A stretch of DNA of 64,000 bases from Streptomyces spinoverrucosus (lineage in GTDB: Bacteria > Actinomycetota > Actinomycetes > Streptomycetales > Streptomycetaceae), in assembly GCF_015712165.1 (NCBI RefSeq), contig NZ_JADPZX010000001.1:5654001-5718000 (forward strand), in the 5' to 3' direction. Of this stretch, positions 1 to 7,717 are shown one piece after another (position 1 is the first letter of the stretch; every line of letters begins with the position of its first letter). The notes under the pieces are model-generated. The model had not been told where the DNA came from, made no database searches, and saw nothing but the letters and a program-made list of their open reading frames with translations. The position numbers and the translations under genes were made by a program.

Positions 1-15
1 CAGGGGGCACGCGAG

Positions 16-1563
16 ATGAAGCGACACCGGATACGGCGGCTCAGCGGGGCGCTGCTCGCCCTCACCACGGCGGGCGGCCTGCTCCTCACCGGCTGCGGCG
101 CGGGCGGCACCGGCGACGGGAGCGGAGCGGACAGCGCGGAACGGGCCGACGGCTTCCCGGCCCCGGCCCCGCCCGCCCCCGACTCCGGGGAGGTGAGCGG
201 CGAGCAACGGCAGGACGGCACGTCGGGCGAGTTCGCGCCCGCGCCCGACTATCTCTCCACCTTCGCGCTCGACGTCGACACGGCCTCGTACGGCTACGCC
301 CGCCGCACCCTCGCCGAGGGCCGCCGCCCGCACCCGTCGACGATCCGCCCGGAGGAGTTCGTCAACAGCTTCCGCCAGGACTACGAACGCCCCGGCGGAA
401 ACGGTTTCTCGGTGACCGTCGACGGCGCCCGTACCAGCGCCGAGGACTGGTCCCTGGTCCGCGTCGGCCTCGCCACCCGCCCGGCCGAGAACGAAGGTGA
501 GCGCCCGCCCGCCGCCCTCACCTTCGTCCTCGACGTCTCGGGCTCGATGTCCGAACCCGGCCGACTCGACCTCGCCAAGGAGTCCCTCGGCGTGATGACC
601 GACCGGCTGCACGACGACGACTCGGTCGCGCTCGTCACCTTCAGCGACGAGGCCGAGACGGTCCTGCCGATGACCGCGCTCGGCGGCAACCGCGGCCGGA
701 TCCACGACGCCATCTCCGCTCTGGAGGTGCAGCAGTCCACCAACCTCGGCGCGGGCGTGGAGACCGGTTACGCGACAGCCGTCGAGGGCCTGCGCGAGGG
801 CGCGACGAACCGGGTCGTCCTCGTCTCCGACGCCCTCGCCAACACCGGCGACACCGACGCCGACACGATCCTGGAGAACATCGCCGGTGCCCGCCGCGAG
901 CACGGCATCACCCTCTTCGGCGTGGGCGTCGGCAGCGACTACGGCGACGATCTCATGGAACGCCTCGCCGACCGGGGCGACGGCCACACGACGTACGTCT
1001 CCACCGCCGAGGAGGCCCGCGAGGTCTTCTGCGAGGAACTCCCGCGGCACATCGACCTCACCGCCCGCGACGCCAAGGCGCAGGTCGCCTTCGACCCGGA
1101 GACCGTCGACCGGTTCCGCCTGATCGGCTACGAGAACCGCGAGGTCGCCGACGAGGACTTCCGCGACGACCGCGTCGACGGCGGCGAGGTCGGCCCCGGC
1201 CACACGGTCACCGCCCTGTACGCCGTCCGCACCAAGCCCGGCGCCGACGGCCACCTCGCCACGGCCACCGTCCGCTGGCTCGACCCCGACACCCGCGCCC
1301 CGCACGAGGAGTCCGGCCAGGTGGAGACGGCGGCCCTCGACGACTCCGTCCGCGGCGCGTCCCCCCGCTTCCAGGTCACGGCGGTGGCCGCCTACTTCGC
1401 CGACGCCCTCCGCCGCGAGGACAGCCGCTTCACCCCACTGCCGGGCGCCCCTGGCATCCACGCACTCGCCGAGCACGCGGACGATCTCGCGCGGCGGACG
1501 GAGGACGAGGCGGTGCGGGAGCTGGCGTCCGCCATCGATCAGGCTCAGGGCATCGCGTACTGA
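16..1563 (+). CDS. vWA-domain lipoprotein (YfbK-like)
   Basis: Predicted exported lipoprotein of 515 residues. A basic N-terminus and hydrophobic core lead to a lipobox (LLTGC), which would lipidate Cys27 at the outer membrane face. A Ser/Pro/Gly-rich linker runs to about residue 75, followed by the YfbK-type N-terminal region and a von Willebrand A domain with the metal-binding MIDAS sequence DVSGSMS at 173-179. The last 60 or so residues resemble the DUF3520-type tail of this family. The ATG at 16 follows a G-rich stretch (CAGGGGGCACGCGAG) that can serve as ribosome binding site. vWA domains bind proteins through a divalent metal; the partner here is unknown. It appears to be transcribed alone. 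Confidence 0.85.
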   Translation: MKRHRIRRLSGALLALTTAGGLLLTGCGAGGTGDGSGADSAERADGFPAPAPPAPDSGEVSGEQRQDGTSGEFAPAPDYLSTFALDVDTASYGYARRTLAEGRRPHPSTIRPEEFVNSFRQDYERPGGNGFSVTVDGARTSAEDWSLVRVGLATRPAENEGERPPAALTFVLDVSGSMSEPGRLDLAKESLGVMTDRLHDDDSVALVTFSDEAETVLPMTALGGNRGRIHDAISALEVQQSTNLGAGVETGYATAVEGLREGATNRVVLVSDALANTGDTDADTILENIAGARREHGITLFGVGVGSDYGDDLMERLADRGDGHTTYVSTAEEAREVFCEELPRHIDLTARDAKAQVAFDPETVDRFRLIGYENREVADEDFRDDRVDGGEVGPGHTVTALYAVRTKPGADGHLATATVRWLDPDTRAPHEESGQVETAALDDSVRGASPRFQVTAVAAYFADALRREDSRFTPLPGAPGIHALAEHADDLARRTEDEAVRELASAIDQAQGIAY

Positions 1564-1670
1564 CGAAAGCCCCACAGCCAAGTGTCCGCGCACGACCCAT
1601 TGACCTTTCCTTACTTCCGAGTAAGTTGACCTTGCGTCAACAATGAGTGAACCGGCACACGGGAGCCGTC

Positions 1671-3599
1671 ATGGGCGTACGCGGGGATCTGAAGCGGGCC
1701 AGGCAGCGCACCGACCTGTCGGCCCGCGGCAGGATCGAGCTGATCAGGGACGAGACCGGCACCGTGCGCGAGGCGCACGCCCTGCCGCTGGCCGAACGCC
1801 CCACCGGCGGCAGCATCGCCGACATCCCGTACACCAACGCGGCCGAGGCCCCCGACGCCGCCGTACTGCGCCGCAGAACGGCGGACGGCACCTGGGAACC
1901 GGTCACCGCCGCCGCCTTCGCCCAGGAGGTCACCGCCGTCGCCAAGGGCCTGATCGCCGCCGGTCTGGAACCCGGCGGCCGGGTCGCCGTCATGTCCCGC
2001 ACCCGCTACGAGTGGACGGTCCTGGACTTCGCCGTCTGGGCCGCCGGCGGCCGGACCGTCCCGATCTACCCCACCTCCTCCGCCGCCCAGGTGGAGTGGA
2101 TCGTCCGCGACTCGGGCGCCCGTCACGTCATCGCCGAGACCGCCGAGAACGCCGCCACCGCCACCACCGGTACGGCCGAACACCCCCACCCGCCCCGCAT
2201 CTGGCAACTCGACGCCCACGCCCTCGCCGACCTCGTCGCCCTCGGTGAGAGCCTCCCCGACGAGGAGGTCACCAAGCGCCGTACGGCCCTCACCCCCGAC
2301 ACGGTCGCGACGATCTGCTACACCTCCGGCACCACCGGCCGGCCCAAGGGCTGCGTCCTCACCCACGCCAACCTGCACGCGGAGGCCGCGAACACCGTCG
2401 AGCTGCTCCACCCCGTCTTCAAGGCGGTCACCCGCCAGACCGCCTCCACCCTCCTGTTCCTGCCGCTCGCCCACATCCTCGGCCGCACCCTCCAGATCGC
2501 GTGCCTGATGGCCCGGATAGAGATCGGCCACTGCCCGAGCGTCAAACCCGACGAACTCCGCCCGATGCTCAAGGAGTTCCGGCCCACCTTCCTGGTCGGC
2601 GTCCCGTACCTGTTCGAGAAGATCCACGACACCGGCCGCGCCACCGCCGAGAAGATCGGCCGCGGTGCGTCCTTCGAACGCGCGGACCGTATCGCCGTCC
2701 GCTTCGGCGCGGCGCACCTGAACCGTTTCCTCGGCACCGGCAAGGGCCCCGGCCCGGGCCTGTACGCCGCCTGGGCGCTGTACGACCTGCTGGTCTACCG
2801 CCGGATCCGCAAGGAACTGGGCGGCCGGCTGCGCTACGCCATCAGCGGCGGCTCCCCGCTGGACCGCAACCTCAATCTCTTCTTCTACGCCGCCGGAATC
2901 GTGGTCTACGAAGGCTACGGCCTGACCGAGACCACCGCCGCGGCCACCATCGTCCCGCCCCTGAAACCCCGCCCCGGCACGGTCGGCCTGCCCGTCCCCG
3001 GCACCGGCGTCCGGATCGCCGACGACGGCGAGGTGCTGATCAGGGGCGGCATCGTCTTCGACACGTACTGGAACAACCCGGAAGCCACCGAAGCGGTCCG
3101 CACCGACGGCTGGTTCGCCACCGGCGACCTCGGCGCCCTCGACCAGGACGGCTACCTCACCATCACCGGCCGCAAGAAGGACATCCTCGTCACCTCCGGC
3201 GGCAAGAACGTCTCCCCGGCGATCCTGGAGGACCGCCTGCGCAGCCGCTCACCGATCGGCCAGTGCCTGGTCGTCGGGGACAACCGTCCCTTCGTCGGCG
3301 CCCTGATCACCCTCGACCCGGAGGCGGTCGCCCACTGGCTGGCGGTCCACAAGATGCCCCCGGACACGCCCCTGTCCGCCGTCAGCCGGGACCCGCGCGT
3401 TCGCGCCGCCGTCCAGAAGGCCGTCGACTACGCCAACGAGGCCGTCTCCCGCGCCGAGTCGATCCGCGCCTTCACCCTCGTCGAGGGCGAGTTCACCGAG
3501 GAGAACGGCCTGCTGACCCCGTCCCTGAAGGTCAAACGGCACGCGGTGACGACGGCGTACGCGAAGGAGATCGAGGCGCTGTACGCGTCCGTTCGGTGA
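1671..3599 (+). CDS. Long-chain fatty-acid-CoA ligase (AMP-forming, FadD15-like)
   Basis: Adenylate-forming enzyme that activates fatty acids to acyl-CoA through an acyl-AMP intermediate; cytosolic or membrane-associated. The P-loop motif YTSGTTGRPKG is at 217-227 and the adenine-binding motif GYGLTE starts at about 415. The hinge region with GDLGALDQDG and the GRKKDI segment precedes the small C-terminal domain. The ATG at 1671 is chosen because GGGAG lies 5 nt upstream (1661-1665); a GTG at 1647 in the same frame has no such site. The 642-residue length fits bacterial FACL proteins of this subgroup. Fatty-acid substrate range cannot be read from sequence. Confidence 0.9.
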   Translation: MGVRGDLKRARQRTDLSARGRIELIRDETGTVREAHALPLAERPTGGSIADIPYTNAAEAPDAAVLRRRTADGTWEPVTAAAFAQEVTAVAKGLIAAGLEPGGRVAVMSRTRYEWTVLDFAVWAAGGRTVPIYPTSSAAQVEWIVRDSGARHVIAETAENAATATTGTAEHPHPPRIWQLDAHALADLVALGESLPDEEVTKRRTALTPDTVATICYTSGTTGRPKGCVLTHANLHAEAANTVELLHPVFKAVTRQTASTLLFLPLAHILGRTLQIACLMARIEIGHCPSVKPDELRPMLKEFRPTFLVGVPYLFEKIHDTGRATAEKIGRGASFERADRIAVRFGAAHLNRFLGTGKGPGPGLYAAWALYDLLVYRRIRKELGGRLRYAISGGSPLDRNLNLFFYAAGIVVYEGYGLTETTAAATIVPPLKPRPGTVGLPVPGTGVRIADDGEVLIRGGIVFDTYWNNPEATEAVRTDGWFATGDLGALDQDGYLTITGRKKDILVTSGGKNVSPAILEDRLRSRSPIGQCLVVGDNRPFVGALITLDPEAVAHWLAVHKMPPDTPLSAVSRDPRVRAAVQKAVDYANEAVSRAESIRAFTLVEGEFTEENGLLTPSLKVKRHAVTTAYAKEIEALYASVR

Positions 3600-3614
3600 C
3601 GTCACACGAAAAAG

Positions 3615-3647
3615 GGGCGGGCCGCCGAGGTGCTCGGCGGCCCGCCC
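3615..3647. terminator. Bidirectional terminator between acyl-CoA ligase and rodlin
   Basis: Perfect 15-bp stem (arms 3615-3629 and 3633-3647) with a 3-nt loop. It sits between convergent genes. The minus-strand side ends in a T-run (complement of GAAAAAGG at 3609-3616), so it is a classic intrinsic terminator for the minus-strand rodlin gene and probably stops the ligase transcript too. Confidence 0.85.
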
Positions 3648-3659
3648 TCGCGACGGGTG

Positions 3660-4055
3660 TCAGTCGCCGTTGGCCGACAGGACCGACACGTCCTCCAGCA
3701 GGTGCGCCAGCGCACCGTCGCGCTTGGCGTTGGTGGAGTTCTCCGTGCACTGCTGCTGCGTGTGGTCCGACAGGATCGGGATTTCCTGGATCGGGAGGCC
3801 GCCCAGGGCGCCGACACCGACGGGCAGGTCGTTCACGGCGATGCACGGCTTGTTGAATGAGCCCTGGATCAGCGCCATCTGCGGGCTCATGTGCCCGTAC
3901 GTGGACGAGTTGCCGAAGCTCTGCAGCGCGCCATTGCCGTTCGCGGAGCTCGGGCCGCTGTCGTCACCGACTGCCAGGGCCTGCGGCGCCGCGGCAGCGG
4001 AGGCACCCATGACGGAAGCGGCGATCGCAGCGGTGGCAATAACCTTCTTGATCAC
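3660..4055 (-). CDS. rdlB: Rodlin protein (RdlB-like)
   Basis: Small secreted protein of 131 residues. A Sec signal peptide ends near AQALA (about residue 28), followed by the rodlin core: [14 protein letters not shown], a SFGNSS segment, [31 protein letters not shown] and the tail [13 protein letters not shown]. Rodlins organise chaplin fibrils into the paired rodlets on aerial hyphae and spores. Two Cys remain in the mature protein (KPC and QQC), as in the family. It is divergent from a second rodlin, the arrangement of rdlA/rdlB in S. coelicolor; assignment as rdlB rests on order relative to the chaplins. ATG start at 4055. Confidence 0.9.
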   Translation of the reverse strand: MIKKVIATAAIAASVMGASAAAAPQALAVGDDSGPSSANGNGALQSFGNSSTYGHMSPQMALIQGSFNKPCIAVNDLPVGVGALGGLPIQEIPILSDHTQQQCTENSTNAKRDGALAHLLEDVSVLSANGD

Positions 4056-4302
4056 TGGCCAGTCCTTTCTGAGGAAACCCCGTCCACCGGAGCGTTCTGG
4101 TCAACTCCACAGGCACAGCACAGTTTCTCCCGATCACCCTGTCGGCCGATGTTCCGACGCTTTGTGTGTTCGTCGTTCCCGGTGATTATCGGGCGTTTGG
4201 ATGGGGTGCCGAGCCAACCGGGTGAACATCCGCAACCAATCATCCCGGACCGGGTTGAATGAGGCCGTAGGACATGCGTCGCTACGAGGAAAGGAACGCG
4301 AA
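4056..4302. promoter_or_regulatory. Divergent rodlin promoter region
   Basis: 247-bp intergenic region between the two divergent rodlin genes, so it must hold both promoters. On the plus side a purine-rich site (GAGGAAAGGAA, about 4286-4296) precedes the GTG at 4303. I could not identify -35/-10 pairs with confidence. The region is visibly less GC-rich than its flanks (for example around 4170-4200), as is usual for Streptomyces promoters. Confidence 0.6.
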
Positions 4303-4695
4303 GTGCTCAAGAAGGCAATGGTCGCCGCGGCGGCCGCCGCTTCCGTCATCGGTATGTCGGTGGCGGCCGCTCCGGCGTTTGCCGTCGGGGACGACTCAGG
4401 GCCGTCCGTGGCCAACGGCAACGGTGCGTCGTCGTCGTTCGGCAACTCGGCGACCAAGGGCGACATGAGCCCTCAGCTCTCGCTGGTCGACGGGTCGCTC
4501 AACAAGCCGTGCCTCGCGGCGCAGGACATCCCGATCGCCGTCGACGCGGCCATCGCCGGCACGCTCCAGGACGTCCCGATCCTGTCCGACCACACGCAGC
4601 AGCAGTGCGCGGACAACTCCACGAACACCAAGCGGGACGGTGCGCTCACCCACATCCTGGAGGACCTGTCGGTCCTGTCGGCCAACAGCGACTGA
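4303..4695 (+). CDS. rdlA: Rodlin protein (RdlA-like)
   Basis: 130-residue rodlin, paralogous to the one on the opposite strand. The GTG at 4303 gives a standard signal peptide ([19 protein letters not shown], cleavage after APAFA); an upstream in-frame extension would destroy it. The mature part begins [14 protein letters not shown] and has [37 protein letters not shown] and [12 protein letters not shown]. It is secreted and expected to act with chaplins in the rodlet layer. Downstream is a strong hairpin and then a short chaplin, matching rdlA-chpD-chpA order in S. coelicolor. Confidence 0.92.
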   Translation: MLKKAMVAAAAAASVIGMSVAAAPAFAVGDDSGPSVANGNGASSSFGNSATKGDMSPQLSLVDGSLNKPCLAAQDIPIAVDAAIAGTLQDVPILSDHTQQQCADNSTNTKRDGALTHILEDLSVLSANSD

Positions 4696-4712
4696 GTTTT
4701 CCATCACGCAGC

Positions 4713-4748
4713 CCGGGCGGTCCGCTGATTCCCTTGCGGGCCGCCCGG
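4713..4748 (+). terminator. Terminator after rodlin rdlA
   Basis: Inverted repeat with arms 4713-4725 and 4736-4748 (13 bp, one U-G pair) and a 10-nt loop, 17 bp after the rodlin stop. No clear T-run follows, as is common for Streptomyces terminators. Confidence 0.7.
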
Positions 4749-4931
4749 CGGCGCATCGGAAAGAAGTTATTTACCGAGCAATCGAGTGAATTCACCGGTG
4801 TGACACGTTCCGTGGTTTCTTCGGCTGTCAATTTCTCGTTTACAGGCTGCAGGTCATGGTGCGAGCCGTCCAGGCTGTGCTCGCTCGGTTTCGGCCGTCC
4901 AAAAGGCATGACCGCAGAGAAGGGAAAGTTC

Positions 4932-5159
4932 ATGAAGAAGAGCGCTGCTGTTGTCGCGGGCGCGATCATGGCTCTCGGGATGGCCACACCGGCCCTGGCC
5001 GACGCCGAAGCCGAGGGTGTCGCCATCGGCTCCCCGGGTGTCCTGTCCGGCAACGTGCTTCAGGGTGCCCTGCACATTCCGGTCAACGTGTGCGGCAACA
5101 CCGTCAACTTCATCGCGGCGCTGAACCCGACGTTCGGCAACGTGTGCATCAACGACTGA
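4932..5159 (+). CDS. chpD: Short chaplin (ChpD-like)
   Basis: 75-residue secreted surfactant/amyloid protein. The signal peptide ends after TPALA (about residue 23). The rest is one chaplin domain: GVAIGSPGVLSGNVLQ, then VPVNVCGNTVN-type core and NPTFGNVCIND, with the two conserved Cys that form the domain's disulfide. Short chaplins are secreted, self-assemble at the air-water interface and coat emerging hyphae. The ATG at 4932 has GAGAAGGGAAAG just upstream. Named chpD by position between rdlA and a long chaplin; sequence alone says only short chaplin. Confidence 0.9.
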   Translation: MKKSAAVVAGAIMALGMATPALADAEAEGVAIGSPGVLSGNVLQGALHIPVNVCGNTVNFIAALNPTFGNVCIND

Positions 5160-5192
5160 CGGCGTAACGCACCAGCCGCTCGGCTGCGCCAC

Positions 5193-5232
5193 GGCCGGCC
5201 TTGGACGACTCCGCTCTTCTCCAAGGCCGGCC
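5193..5232 (+). terminator. Terminator between short and long chaplin
   Basis: Perfect 12-bp stem (GGCCGGCCTTGG at 5193-5204 and its complement at 5221-5232) with a 16-nt loop, followed by TTTCC. It lies between the short chaplin stop and the long chaplin start at 5266, so any co-transcription must read through it. Confidence 0.8.
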
Positions 5233-5265
5233 TTTCCGACCTCTTTGAGCAGGAAGACAACGAGA

Positions 5266-6033
5266 TTGCGACAGACCCTGAGCAAGGGAATCGTCGCGGC
5301 GGCCGCCGCGACGAGCATGCTGTCCCTGTGCGGCGGCGCCGCCCTCGCCGACTCGACGGCGGGCGGGGCGGCCAAGGGATCGCCCGGCGCGGCGTCGGGC
5401 AGCACCGTCGAGATCCCGGTCGACGTACCGGTCAACGCCTGCGGCAACACCGCCGACGGGGTCGCCGGCCTGAACCCGGCCTTCAGCGACTCCTGCGAGG
5501 AGGGGGCGGACCCGTCCGCGGGCCTCGACGACGTCCATGACGATGTCTCCGCGGACGGCGCCGTAGTCGAGGACCGTGCCGAGACCGTGGTAGGCGGCGG
5601 TAGCGAGACCACCTCGGACAGCGACGCGGGCGCGTCGACGACGCGCGACAGCGACGACACGTCCGACGGCTACGGGAACACCGCCGACGGCGACGGCCTC
5701 CTGGGCAGTTACGGCTACGGGGACGACTCCGCCGGCGGCTACGGCGACGACAGCGGCTACGGCGCCACCCCCACGCCGACCCCGCCGGCGACTACGCCGC
5801 CCCCCAGCACGCAGCAGCCCCCGACACCCCCGGCCGACGACAATCCGCCGCCGCCGGTCGAGCAGCCCCCCGCCGACAACGACACACCCCCCACCGGCGG
5901 CAACAACGAGAACCCGCCCTCTCTGCCCGCCACCGGCCCCGAGGCCGTACTCGCGGCCTCGGGCGCCGGCGCCGCCATGATCCTGGGCGGTGCCCTGCTC
6001 TACTGGCGGGGCCGGGCCGCGTCCCGCAGATAA
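5266..6033 (+). CDS. chpA: Long chaplin, sortase-anchored (ChpA-like)
   Basis: 255 residues from a TTG at 5266, preceded by AGGAAG (5251-5256); an upstream TTG at 5245 lacks a site. Signal peptide ends near AALA. One chaplin-like domain follows (GSPGAASGSTVEIPVDVPVNACGN... NPAFSDSC), then about 130 residues of Asp/Gly/Tyr-rich and Pro/Thr-rich wall-spanning sequence. Next come LPATG at 220-224, a hydrophobic helix and a basic tail, the sortase signal. Known long chaplins (ChpA-C) carry two chaplin domains and usually LAXTG; this one has a single, less hydrophobic domain and LPATG. It sits at the chpA position, downstream of chpD. Confidence 0.8.
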   Translation: MRQTLSKGIVAAAAATSMLSLCGGAALADSTAGGAAKGSPGAASGSTVEIPVDVPVNACGNTADGVAGLNPAFSDSCEEGADPSAGLDDVHDDVSADGAVVEDRAETVVGGGSETTSDSDAGASTTRDSDDTSDGYGNTADGDGLLGSYGYGDDSAGGYGDDSGYGATPTPTPPATTPPPSTQQPPTPPADDNPPPPVEQPPADNDTPPTGGNNENPPSLPATGPEAVLAASGAGAAMILGGALLYWRGRAASRR

Positions 6034-6080
6034 CGCACCCGGTGCCGGCGACCCCGCGCACCAGGTCCACGAAAAGCGCC

Positions 6081-6116
6081 GCGCCCCGGGCGACGAACCA
6101 CCGTCACCCGGGGCGC
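6081..6116. terminator. Convergent terminator (long chaplin / ATP-grasp)
   Basis: 10-bp perfect stem, arms GCGCCCCGGG (6081-6090) and CCCGGGGCGC (6107-6116), between convergent genes; the sequence GAAAAGCG on its left gives a short T-run for the minus-strand transcript. Confidence 0.7.
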
Positions 6117-6152
6117 CCGCACGACCGCGCCCGCCCCCTGCACCGGCGCACG

Positions 6153-7508
6153 TCAGCGGCTGCCCGCCTTCTCCGCGCCGGAAGAGCCGGACGAGCCGGA
6201 GGTGCCGGAGGTGCCGGAAGAGCCGGAGGATCCCGAGGGGTTGGAGAGGCCGCACGTACCGGAGAGTTCGGCCTCGGCAGGGGCCGTCGCCTGCCGGACC
6301 AGCGACACCCGCGGCCGGACCTCCACCGTCGCCTTCCGTCGCAGCCGCCCCCGTAGCCGGCGCAGCACGTGCCGGGTCCACAGGGCGCTCATCGCGAGGC
6401 CGGGGGCGAGGTCGTCGCGGGCGTGCCAGGCCAGTTCGCGGCCGCCGGGGGCCGGGCGGAGCGTGGTCAGCGGAGCGTAGTTCTCCACCACGAACGCCCG
6501 CCCGGGCCGTGGCGCCCCGTCCGGCAGCGGACGGTGAGTCAGGTCCAGGTGCAGAGCCCGTACGACGTCCAGCCCGGCGCTGTCGGTGAAGAGCCGGAAC
6601 TGCGCTCCCGGCCGCGGGTTGAAGTCGAGCAGGTGGTAGCGCCCCGTCGCACCGCAGCGGCGGAAGTCGAGGTCCAGGATGCCGTGGTAGCCGAGCTCGC
6701 CGACGAGTCGTTCGGCGAGGGCCCGCACCTCGGGGTTGGGCGCCCACTCGCCGACCGCCGTCAGGCCCGCGGCGCGCGGCCAGGCGTGCAGTTTGCGGCC
6801 GGGGCCGCCCGCGCGGACGGCGCCGGCGCGATCGGCGTACCCGTGGAAGAACCAGTCGCGGCCCGGGCCCGGCGGCAGGAACTCCTGTAGGAGCAGGCGG
6901 CTGCCCGCCTCGGCGGAACGCGCGTACAGGTCCCGCGCCTGCCGCGTGGAGCGCACCAGCACCGTGCTGCGCAGGCCGGTTCCGGTGGGCAGCAGCCAGG
7001 GGCGGCTCCACTTCGCCACCACCGGCAGCCCGAGACGCCAGGCGGCCCCGGCGGCCTCGTCGGTGCTGTCGGGGACCAGTGTGCGTGGGTGCGGCAGGCC
7101 CAGGGCCGCGCAGACGGCGGCCAGTTCGGCCTTGTCGGCGACGCGTCCGGGCAGCTCGGGGGGGATCGCGGGGAGCAGGTACGCGGGCGCGAGGGCGTGA
7201 CGCAGGCGTCCCACCGCGACGGCGCTCGCGTCGTCCATCGGGATCAGCACGGCGGGCCGCGCGATCCCGGCGGCCACCCGGCGCAGCACCACGGCGATGT
7301 CGTCGGGGGACGCGTCCGGCCCGGGCGGCGGATGCAGTTGCCGTACGAAACGGGACGTACGGACCGGGCTTTCGGCGCAGTCGGCGACCACGTGCACGTC
7401 CACCCCCGCCCGGCCGAGCGAGCGCACGGCGCCCAGGGTTCCGTGGTGAAAGGGATTCCGGTCGATCCGCAGCAGAACCGCGGGGACGCGGGTGTCGAAC
7501 AGCGACAC
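6153..7508 (-). CDS. ATP-grasp domain protein (carboxylate-amine/thiol ligase-like)
   Basis: About 451 residues from GTG at 7508, preceded on the minus strand by GAAGGA nine nt upstream; a longer frame to 7574 has no ribosome site. The N-terminal part (VPAVLLRI..., FHHGTLGAVRSLGRAGVDVHVV) is the pre-ATP-grasp fold. The middle has typical ATP-grasp segments: LGLPVVAKWSRP, LLLQEFLPPGPGRDWFFHGYAD and the metal-binding ILDLDFRR / LLDFNPRPGAQF. Such enzymes couple a carboxylate to an amine or thiol via acyl-phosphate; the substrate here is unknown. The last 29 residues are a Ser/Gly/Thr repeat tail. Placed beside the exopolysaccharide operon and divergent from the GH26-like gene. Confidence 0.8.
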   Translation of the reverse strand: MSLFDTRVPAVLLRIDRNPFHHGTLGAVRSLGRAGVDVHVVADCAESPVRTSRFVRQLHPPPGPDASPDDIAVVLRRVAAGIARPAVLIPMDDASAVAVGRLRHALAPAYLLPAIPPELPGRVADKAELAAVCAALGLPHPRTLVPDSTDEAAGAAWRLGLPVVAKWSRPWLLPTGTGLRSTVLVRSTRQARDLYARSAEAGSRLLLQEFLPPGPGRDWFFHGYADRAGAVRAGGPGRKLHAWPRAAGLTAVGEWAPNPEVRALAERLVGELGYHGILDLDFRRCGATGRYHLLDFNPRPGAQFRLFTDSAGLDVVRALHLDLTHRPLPDGAPRPGRAFVVENYAPLTTLRPAPGGRELAWHARDDLAPGLAMSALWTRHVLRRLRGRLRRKATVEVRPRVSLVRQATAPAEAELSGTCGLSNPSGSSGSSGTSGTSGSSGSSGAEKAGSR

Positions 7509-7603
7509 GGTGGTTATTCCTTCGGTCGTTTCACCCGTGCGGGCGAGCGGGGCACTCGTACGCCACACGCGCACTGGCGGAATTCATACTGTTATGACTG
7601 GGT

Positions 7604-7678
7604 GTCAGTAGCTGGACTGTCATTAGCCGGACCGTCAGTTGCCGGTCTGTCAGTTGCCGGTCTGTCAGTTGCCGGACT
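7604..7678. repeat. Five tandem 15-bp repeats in a divergent promoter region
   Basis: Five consecutive 15-bp units, consensus GTCAGTTGCCGGTCT, at 7604, 7619, 7634, 7649 and 7664; the third and fourth are identical and the first two diverge. They lie between the start of the ATP-grasp gene (7508, minus) and the glycosidase (7718, plus), in the only sequence available for both promoters. Confidence 0.85.
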
Positions 7679-7717
7679 GGGAAATCCAACGCGCACGCAG
7701 TGCGGAAAGGAGCAGGA

